Source of the DNA: Blastocatellia bacterium | Lineage (GTDB): Bacteria > Acidobacteriota > Blastocatellia > Pyrinomonadales > Pyrinomonadaceae | Direction of reading: 5' to 3' | Assembly (NCBI GenBank): GCA_013695195.1 | Contig: JACDAY010000109.1 | Coordinates: 1-17,857 of the forward strand | DNA length: 17,857 bases | In this document: piece after piece, positions 13,190 to 17,857 of the stretch | How positions within the stretch are numbered: position 1 is the first letter of the stretch | How the letters are laid out: every line of letters begins with the position of its first letter | Notes under the pieces: model-generated | Seen by the model: the letters and a program-made list of their open reading frames with translations, nothing else | Told to the model about the DNA's origin: nothing | Database searches by the model: none | Made by a program: the position numbers and the translations under genes

Positions 13190-14152
13190 TTATAGAACGC
13201 AGGAAACATAAAAATCTTGCACCAAAGCCATAATCACCAAAGCTGTAAACAATTTTTCAACGCTGATTTCCAACTTCGATGCGGTTTCGGATAGACAGCG
13301 TTTCACTTCATTTTCGCTCCATCCTTGTTCATTACGCAGAGCGTTTTCGACCGATTTTCTTATTTCGGTTTGGACACGGGCGAGTTTTCGGCTGGCGGTC
13401 GCCTCGTGATAGCCTGACATATCGGCGATGTCCTTTAACTTCAAATCGTCGAAATAATAAAGTTTTAGAATTAACCTGTCTTCCGCATCGAGAGATTCGA
13501 TCGCATTATTTAATGCTTTTGACACATCTGCTGCTGTCTGTTTTTCGCTGAACAGCTCTTCGGGATTGTCGGTGTGCGATACCAGGCCGTTTTCCGAATG
13601 TTCCGAAGCTTCATTCGCCAAATTTTCAAATTCCCGGTTTTCCTCTATCTGAACGAATTTCGACTGCTTTCTGAATTGATCTACGGCAAGCTGCGAAACG
13701 ACGGCACGAAGCCAACCGGCAAGGCTTCCGCGTCCTGAATAATACGCGAGTTTACTTTTCTTGTTTCCGTCAGAATCCCGGCGCAGGCCGTACAGCTCCG
13801 CCCAGATCGAGCTTGCCAGGTCTTCAGCGTCTTCATTATTCTGCGAGATTCTTCTTGCCGCCGACTTTACCGTTGCGTCAAAATTCGCGACGAGGTGTTC
13901 CCAAGCCTTTTCGTCGCCTTTTTCGCAGGCGATCACAAGGCACAGATCATCCGCACGGATTTCATCAATAAAAGCTTTTATGTCTGCACTTGCCGCATCG
14001 CCGTTTTCGCGCAACAGATATCTTTCCAAGGCGGACGCGACACGAACTTTTATATCCGCCGCGTCCAATGCCCGCGAATTTTCCGTACGCGAGAGCAAAC
14101 GAACAACCGCTTCATTCACAATGCTATTATATTTTTTGTTGAGCGGGGTCAT
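13190..14152 (-). CDS. Sigma-70 family (ECF-like) RNA polymerase sigma factor with N- and C-terminal extensions
   Basis: This is a 320-residue protein, long for an ECF sigma factor (usually ~170-220). Region 2 spans ~78-165 (EDAEDLASSIWAELYG, GRGSLAGWLRAVVSQLAVDQ) and binds the -10 element. Region 4 spans ~213-268 (LDAEDRLILKLYYFDDLKLK, then DIADMSGYHEATASRKLARV) with its helix-turn-helix. An unrecognised ~75-residue N-terminal part precedes region 2. A ~47-residue tail ends in a hydrophobic stretch (LFTALVIMALVQDFYVSCVL). The start at 14152 is the last ATG before the conserved body; the frame is open further upstream to 14461, but that would run through the divergent gene at 14209. The anti-sigma gene follows directly, so the pair is likely autoregulated. 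Confidence 0.9.
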   Translation of the reverse strand: MTPLNKKYNSIVNEAVVRLLSRTENSRALDAADIKVRVASALERYLLRENGDAASADIKAFIDEIRADDLCLVIACEKGDEKAWEHLVANFDATVKSAARRISQNNEDAEDLASSIWAELYGLRRDSDGNKKSKLAYYSGRGSLAGWLRAVVSQLAVDQFRKQSKFVQIEENREFENLANEASEHSENGLVSHTDNPEELFSEKQTAADVSKALNNAIESLDAEDRLILKLYYFDDLKLKDIADMSGYHEATASRKLARVQTEIRKSVENALRNEQGWSENEVKRCLSETASKLEISVEKLFTALVIMALVQDFYVSCVL

Positions 14153-14196
14153 TTGGAGAATCGCGAGAATATTAACAGAATTTACAGGCAAATGCT

Positions 14197-14202
14197 TATA
14201 AT
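14197..14202 (+). promoter_or_regulatory. Candidate -10 box (TATAAT) six bases before the mutarotase-like ATG
   Basis: TATAAT at 14197-14202 is followed by CAACGA and the ATG at 14209. A TTAACA at 14172-14177 could be a -35 box but the 19-base spacing is long. No Shine-Dalgarno is present, so the message may be leaderless. Confidence 0.45.
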
Positions 14203-14208
14203 CAACGA

Positions 14209-15078
14209 ATGATCGAAAAAGTGGATCACCTTGGTTTCCCGAATTGCTTAGCAGTCTCGAACGGCGATGCACAGCTAATTGTTTCGACGGATTTCGGCCC
14301 GCGAATACTTTTCTACGGCTTGGATGATGGCAAGAACATTTTGGGTTGGCACGGCGAGGCTGAAGTTGAAACGGAGCTTGGGAAATGGAAGCCGTACGGC
14401 GGGCACCGGCTGTGGATCGCCCCGGAAAATATGCCGCTTTCGTATGCACCGGACAATTCACCGCTAGAGTATTTCATCGAAAACGAATTTTCTATAACGC
14501 TTATCCAGCCGTTCGAGCCATACGGCCAAACTCAGAAGGAAATTACCGTGACTCTGAGCGAAAAGGGCGGCAAAGCTATTATCGATCATAAAATTACGAA
14601 CGCCGGCAGTAAGCAAATCGAATTATCCGCGTGGGCCTTGACGATCATGCAGCCGGGCGGGGAAGCGATAATACCCAACGAGCCGCTGCAACCATACAGC
14701 GCGATAAATCTCCTTCCCGTCCGTTCGATGGCTTTGTGGTCGTACACTGATTTTACCGATCCGCGTTGGAATTATGAGCAGGGTTTGATCCGGCTCCGCG
14801 TCGATGAAAATGCTCATTCGCCGCAGAAGATCGGCGTGTTGAATAAACAGGGCTGGGCCGCTTACGCATGGCAAAATTTAATATTCGTTAAAAGATTCGA
14901 TTTTCTCGAAGACTGCGTTTATCCCGATATGAATTCGAACACTGAAGTCTATACAGCCGGCTCTTTTGTAGAGGTCGAAACACTTTCGCCGATGCGGGAA
15001 CTGCAGCCGGGTGAGTCGGTAAGGCATACGGAACGGTGGCAGTTATATGCGAATAAAACGCTTGGTGAAATCGTTTAA
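14209..15078 (+). CDS. Galactose mutarotase-like (aldose 1-epimerase superfamily) protein
   Basis: This is a 289-residue protein with no signal peptide, so it is likely cytoplasmic. The beta-rich pattern and FGPRILFYGLDDGKNIL, YGGHRLWIAPENMP, ITVTLSEKGGKAIIDHKITN and ELSAWALTIMQPGG fit the mutarotase beta-sandwich fold, perhaps the DUF4380 group. Members bind sugars; many interconvert anomers, but I cannot point to a complete catalytic His/Glu set here, so enzymatic activity is not certain. The start at 14209 fits the family (EKVDHLGFPNCLAVSNGDAQ). It is divergent from the sigma factor gene, 56 bp away, and convergent with the hydrolase gene that ends at 15142. Confidence 0.75.
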   Translation: MIEKVDHLGFPNCLAVSNGDAQLIVSTDFGPRILFYGLDDGKNILGWHGEAEVETELGKWKPYGGHRLWIAPENMPLSYAPDNSPLEYFIENEFSITLIQPFEPYGQTQKEITVTLSEKGGKAIIDHKITNAGSKQIELSAWALTIMQPGGEAIIPNEPLQPYSAINLLPVRSMALWSYTDFTDPRWNYEQGLIRLRVDENAHSPQKIGVLNKQGWAAYAWQNLIFVKRFDFLEDCVYPDMNSNTEVYTAGSFVEVETLSPMRELQPGESVRHTERWQLYANKTLGEIV

Positions 15079-15097
15079 TTTGCCAATGATAATAGTT

Positions 15098-15139
15098 GGC
15101 GGTAAGGAAAACACACTCGCTACCGTTCGTGTTTCCGCC
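15098..15139. terminator. Hairpin between convergent genes; possible bidirectional terminator
   Basis: GGAAAACAC (15106-15114) pairs with GTGTTTCC (15129-15136) with one bulged A. GGC and GCC extend the stem on the outside across an internal loop. The 63-bp gap between the mutarotase-like gene and the hydrolase gene holds little else. The inner ACTCGCTACCGTTCGTG has the look of a dispersed repeat. Confidence 0.45.
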
Positions 15140-15141
15140 TG

Positions 15142-16212
15142 TTACTTCAGGTGTTTTCGCAAATATGAAATAATTTTATAGCCGTCGAGGTAGACCCACG
15201 GTTTTTCGCCCAGTGTGTAATGACCGCAGGGAATAGCGGCCTCGCTGTGTTTTATATTGCGGCGTTTGAGTTCGCCGATGACGTCGCGCGAAAGATCGAC
15301 CGGGAAGCTAAGATCGTAAAGAGTGTAAATATAACGCTGCGGCCGATCCGGCATTGATGCAAGCTTGTCCATATATGCCATCGGCGAGATTGGCATCCAA
15401 TATTCGCGAAGCTCGTCGAGTTCAACATTCTCACCAAATCCCTGCTTTACGTGATAAGTCGAAAGGCCCTGCCAAACCACGTCCGCGACATAGCCCGATA
15501 CATGGTTGAAAACCGCCGCGTCTATCGTCATATCGTGCGTGAACGCAAAAAACCCGACACAGGAGCCGATACTCGTGCCGACAACGCCAACCTTTTCGTA
15601 GCCTTGCTGCTTCAGCCACGCGACAGCCGAGCGCGTGTCGACGACCGATTGGCGAAGCGATTGTAAAGTTCGCCCGACATTCGGAGCAACGAGATAATCC
15701 GCCCGCTCAAGCTCAGGCGGCATCCGCTCTTCGTGATAAGGAAGTGTCAACCTCAGTGTTGAAAGCCCAACTTTGTTAAAAAACTTGCACAGGTCGAAAT
15801 ACGTTCCGGCCTTTGCGTTCCAATGAGGCAAAACTAATACGGCAGATTTTCTATTGGTTTCGTGCGGAAAATATTTGGCGTAGGCTGTGTTGTTTTCGAC
15901 CGAAGGCGTTTGAACGCCGCTGGTCCATGTCAATGTTTTGAGTTCTTGCTTTAGCAGGTTCTTCTCTAAAGGCTCAGCTGACTGAAGTCGGAATTCTGAG
16001 CTCAATTCAAAGTCCGAAATCTTTGGCGAGTAGAAAAATTCGTCGCTATTTGCAACCGTTTTTTTTGAGTACTCGGCGAAAAGCTTTCGCGGGTCATCAT
16101 CGTTCGGATGATCAGTTATAAATTCCGTTCCCCATTCGAACGGGCGAACGATGCGATTGTCGTTCAACGTCGCAAAATACCGCTCGCGTTTATGCATGTA
16201 ACGTTTCAGCAT
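15142..16212 (-). CDS. Alpha/beta hydrolase
   Basis: This is a 356-residue protein without a signal peptide. The hydrolase core runs from ~122 to the end: VLVLPHWNAKAG (oxyanion region), VGVVGTSIGSCVG with nucleophile S214 in G-x-S-x-G, a candidate acid in LYDLSFPVD (D300 or D306), and CGHYTLGEKP with H331. The fold is clear but the substrate is not; esterase or lipase-like activity is possible. The PHWNA and GTSIGS context recalls the DUF2048/Abhydrolase_18 group. The N-terminal ~100 residues are not recognised. The start may be 16212 or the Met at 16197; neither has a good Shine-Dalgarno. It is the last gene of the minus-strand cluster, 41 bp after the YggX-like gene. Confidence 0.85.
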   Translation of the reverse strand: MLKRYMHKRERYFATLNDNRIVRPFEWGTEFITDHPNDDDPRKLFAEYSKKTVANSDEFFYSPKISDFELSSEFRLQSAEPLEKNLLKQELKTLTWTSGVQTPSVENNTAYAKYFPHETNRKSAVLVLPHWNAKAGTYFDLCKFFNKVGLSTLRLTLPYHEERMPPELERADYLVAPNVGRTLQSLRQSVVDTRSAVAWLKQQGYEKVGVVGTSIGSCVGFFAFTHDMTIDAAVFNHVSGYVADVVWQGLSTYHVKQGFGENVELDELREYWMPISPMAYMDKLASMPDRPQRYIYTLYDLSFPVDLSRDVIGELKRRNIKHSEAAIPCGHYTLGEKPWVYLDGYKIISYLRKHLK

Positions 16213-16253
16213 AATTTAGGAGGCACGAACAACCGTATTTCGCAATGGCGGGT

Positions 16254-16547
16254 TTACCAATTGACCTTTCCTTCCTGCGAAGTGTCGATATTAGCGAGAT
16301 CGACTCCTTCATCGTAGAAAAAGATATTCATATTATCGAAAAGAAATTGATGCGAATCGGGGTTGGAAACGTCCAAGCCGAAATGATTTATCAGCTGTTT
16401 TTGCTTTTCCTGCCATTCCTTCCAGCAGTCTTTGCAGATCTCGGCCCCGATCTTCTGCCCCAACTCGGTAGGAACCGGCGCATAGCCGAGCGGTTCGTTC
16501 TTCTGCCCGCACTTCGCGCATTTAAATTTGTCTGAAAATAAAGCCAT
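16254..16547 (-). CDS. YggX-like Fe(II)-trafficking/oxidative damage protection protein with two CxxC pairs
   Basis: This is a 97-residue cytoplasmic protein. It matches the YggX layout: PTELGQKIGAEICKDCWKEW, then QEKQKQLINHFGLDV and FLFDNMNIFFYDE, against the family pattern of PGELG, a KEAW-x-x-W helix, LIN and a final FFF-like strand. YggX is thought to protect iron-sulfur proteins and DNA from iron-driven oxidation. Unusually there are four cysteines in two CxxC pairs (C10/C13 and C38/C41), where E. coli YggX has a single N-terminal cysteine. A zinc or iron site is plausible. The start at 16547 is supported by AGGAG six bases upstream; the earlier ATG at 16580 runs into a repeat. Its neighbour PrxQ fits an oxidative-stress role. 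Confidence 0.85.
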   Translation of the reverse strand: MALFSDKFKCAKCGQKNEPLGYAPVPTELGQKIGAEICKDCWKEWQEKQKQLINHFGLDVSNPDSHQFLFDNMNIFFYDEGVDLANIDTSQEGKVNW

Positions 16548-16574
16548 AGATAACTCCTGAATCTCCTGAATATT

Positions 16575-16646
16575 ATCCACAGATTAACACAGATGAACAC
16601 GGATATTAAGACCATCCGGATCTGTGTTATCCGCATCCATCCGCGG
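16575..16646. repeat. Inverted pair of CCACAGATTAACACAG-type repeats
   Basis: 16575-16604 reads ATCCACAGATTAACACAGAT then GAACACGGAT. 16614-16646 carries a related element in the opposite direction. AACACAGAT (16586-16594) pairs with ATCTGTGTT (16620-16628), with a further CGGAT/ATCCG stem inside. The element fills the gap between PrxQ and YggX and touches the prxQ stop codon. It matches a dispersed motif I know from many environmental genomes. Confidence 0.75.
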
Positions 16647-17102
16647 CTAAACCTCGTTGGCACTTCTGATCGCCGCCAAGACATCCTCGTCGCTCGGCTT
16701 AAACAAGCTTACGGCCTCAGCTTTGGTGTACGCGATCTTTCCGTCTTTGTTTATGACGACAACGCCGCGCGCCGAACGGCCGGGCAGCCACGATTTCATG
16801 TCGTATTTTGTCGAAACACTGCGGTCCGGATCCGACAAAAGTCGCAGCGGCAGCTCATTTTTTTCGGCAAAACCCTTGTGAGATTCTACCGAGTCGGTCG
16901 AAATGCCGACGACCTCCGCACCCGTCGCCTGATATTCCGACCAATGATCGCGGACCGAGCAAAGCTGCTTTGTGCAGACAGGTGTGTTATCGCCCGGATA
17001 GAACAGCAGTACGACCGTCTTGCCTTTCTGGTCGTTGAGCGTCCAATCTTTTCCATCACCGTCCCTTAAAGTGAAATCCGGCGCGTTGTCTCCAATGTTC
17101 AT
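16647..17102 (-). CDS. Peroxiredoxin of the PrxQ/Bcp type
   Basis: This is a 151-residue cytoplasmic thiol peroxidase. It begins GDNAPDFTLRDGDGKDWTLN, as AhpC/TSA proteins do, and has FYPGDNTPVCTKQLC. The peroxidatic C43 lies in P-x3-T-x2-C, and the resolving C48 five residues later is typical of PrxQ/Bcp. It reduces hydrogen and organic peroxides with thioredoxin-like partners. The start at 17102 is strongly supported by GGGGGAG five bases upstream; the open frame to 17207 runs only through repeat DNA. The YggX-like gene follows 99 bp downstream, and the radical SAM gene precedes it by 123 bp. A stable hairpin lies directly before the ribosome binding site. Confidence 0.94.
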   Translation of the reverse strand: MNIGDNAPDFTLRDGDGKDWTLNDQKGKTVVLLFYPGDNTPVCTKQLCSVRDHWSEYQATGAEVVGISTDSVESHKGFAEKNELPLRLLSDPDRSVSTKYDMKSWLPGRSARGVVVINKDGKIAYTKAEAVSLFKPSDEDVLAAIRSANEV

Positions 17103-17114
17103 GTATTCTCCCCC

Positions 17115-17222
17115 GGAACGCAGGCACCCTTGCCTGCGACATTGCGTAAGCAATGTAATAACTGTAATTAATCGGTTCTTTAGCGTACGCGGCACGCTTG
17201 CAGGCAAGTGTGCCTGCGTTCC
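17115..17222. repeat. Inverted pair of GCAGGC-core palindromic elements (REPIN-like)
   Basis: Left element: stem CGCAGGCA-CCCT-TGCCTGCG (17119-17138) followed at once by ACATTGC-GTAA-GCAATGT (17139-17156). Right element, in inverse orientation: GCAGGCA-AGTG-TGCCTGC (17200-17217), with AGCGT/ACGCT (17182-17198) inside. GGAACGCAGGCAC at one end is mirrored by GTGCCTGCGTTCC at the other, so the unit can fold into one long hairpin. It fills the gap between the radical SAM stop and the prxQ ribosome binding site. The plan is that of a REP doublet; no RAYT transposase is in the window. Confidence 0.8.
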
Positions 17223-17225
17223 CGG

Positions 17226-17857
17226 CTATTGAAAATCCCTAATATCCTTAAAAGGGTTTTCCGCATCCGCAAAATCCGGCCGGTAATAATGCGAAGCCGA
17301 TTCGTATTCCTGCATAAAGCCTTCTTCCATTCCCAAGTCGTCCAGCAAAGAAACTGCCTGGAACCATTCACCTTCGCTTATTCGCCTCGATAGTAGAATG
17401 TAGCGCGGATCGGTCGCAGCTTTGTTCGTCGCGTAATATTGTGCCATCAAGGAGATCGCGGTTTTAGGCGAAAGCTCGTCGCGTATCCAACGCAAATTTT
17501 CAGCTATTCCGGCCATATCGTTTGGCAACACGAGGAGACGAATGAGCAAGCCGCTTTGTAAAAGACCGTTTTCGAAGATCAATTCATCGCCGGTTTGCCG
17601 GTGCATCTCTTTTATCGCCAGCCGCGCAAACTTTGGGTAATCTCGAATCTTCGAATATTGAAATCCGGCCTCGGAATCGGCATATTTCAGATCGGGCAGA
17701 TAAATATCGACGATCCCGTCCAGCAGCCGTAACACCTCGACCGAATCGTAAGCATTCGTATTGTAAACGATCGGCAATCTCAAACCCTTTTCGGCGGCGA
17801 TCAAAATCGCCCGTGCCATCTGCGGTGCAAAATGCGTCGGCGATACGAAACCGATAT
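17226..17857 (-). CDS. Radical SAM protein, PflA-like (COG1313 type), 5' part missing
   Basis: The frame is open to the right edge, so the N-terminus, including the CxxxCxxC iron-sulfur motif, is not visible. The seen 209 residues begin IGFVSPTHFAPQMARAILIA and continue with LPIVYNTNAYDSVEVLRLL, IYLPDLKYAD, YPKFARLAIKEMHRQTGD, LLIRLLVLPNDMAG and ISLMAQYYAT. This pattern is typical of the pyruvate formate-lyase activating enzyme-like proteins of COG1313. They use SAM and a 4Fe-4S cluster, but their substrates are mostly unknown. It is the first visible gene of the minus-strand cluster leading to PrxQ and YggX. The ATG at 17819 is internal, not the true start. Confidence 0.85.
   Translation of the reverse strand, partial: IGFVSPTHFAPQMARAILIAAEKGLRLPIVYNTNAYDSVEVLRLLDGIVDIYLPDLKYADSEAGFQYSKIRDYPKFARLAIKEMHRQTGDELIFENGLLQSGLLIRLLVLPNDMAGIAENLRWIRDELSPKTAISLMAQYYATNKAATDPRYILLSRRISEGEWFQAVSLLDDLGMEEGFMQEYESASHYYRPDFADAENPFKDIRDFQ

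Noticed and set aside
14153..14461. N-terminal extension of the sigma factor to 14461
   Set aside because: It would overlap the first 250 bases of the divergent mutarotase-like gene, and the added residues look unlike a sigma factor.
16245..16535. 96-residue plus-strand frame preceded by GGAGG near 16220
   Set aside because: The GGAGG is about 20 bases from the ATG, and the frame is antisense to the YggX-like gene.

Overview
The window looks like a stretch of chromosome from a free-living Gram-negative heterotroph, most likely an Acidobacteriota member near Blastocatellia/Pyrinomonadales. That placement is inference. It rests on the transmembrane Ser/Thr kinase with a TolB/PD40 propeller, several secreted hydrolases with signal peptides, moderate and even base composition, and many short palindromic repeats. 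No phage, IS transposase, CRISPR array, rRNA or tRNA is visible.

Left part (1-5200): a truncated peptidoglycan editing factor (pgeF, minus) diverges from acpS (plus), and their 5' ends appear to overlap. acpS converges on two minus-strand secreted nucleases across a perfect 21-bp inverted repeat. The nucleases are a lamin-tail/Ig/NUC1 endonuclease and, downstream, an OB-fold plus endonuclease/exonuclease/phosphatase enzyme. Together they look like an extracellular DNA-degrading pair.

Middle (5168-14152), all minus strand. A sigma-70-type factor and its membrane anti-sigma factor come first. A PQQ-like beta-propeller protein and an M28 peptidase follow, 7 bp apart. Then come the kinase-propeller fusion and a four-cysteine small protein of unknown function with a strong ribosome binding site.

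Right part (14209-17857): a plus-strand mutarotase-fold protein diverges from the sigma gene and faces a minus-strand cluster. In transcription order that cluster is a radical SAM protein cut by the window edge, a PrxQ/Bcp peroxiredoxin, a YggX-like iron-trafficking protein carrying two CxxC pairs, and an alpha/beta hydrolase. PrxQ beside YggX suggests an oxidative-stress and iron-protection unit.

The most unusual signal is not a gene. At least five classes of short dispersed-type repeats sit at gene borders and inside genes: a GGAACTT heptamer array, AAAGRCACAAA-type tracts, GCAGGC-core hairpins, a CCACAGATTAACACAG element, and a CCGCTAACG-type motif. Two adjacent genes, the PQQ-like protein and the M28 peptidase, have the hydrophobic core of their signal peptides encoded by such repeat tracts. 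The PQQ-like gene also carries further repeat palindromes in its coding sequence. This suggests that mobile repeats have supplied coding sequence here.
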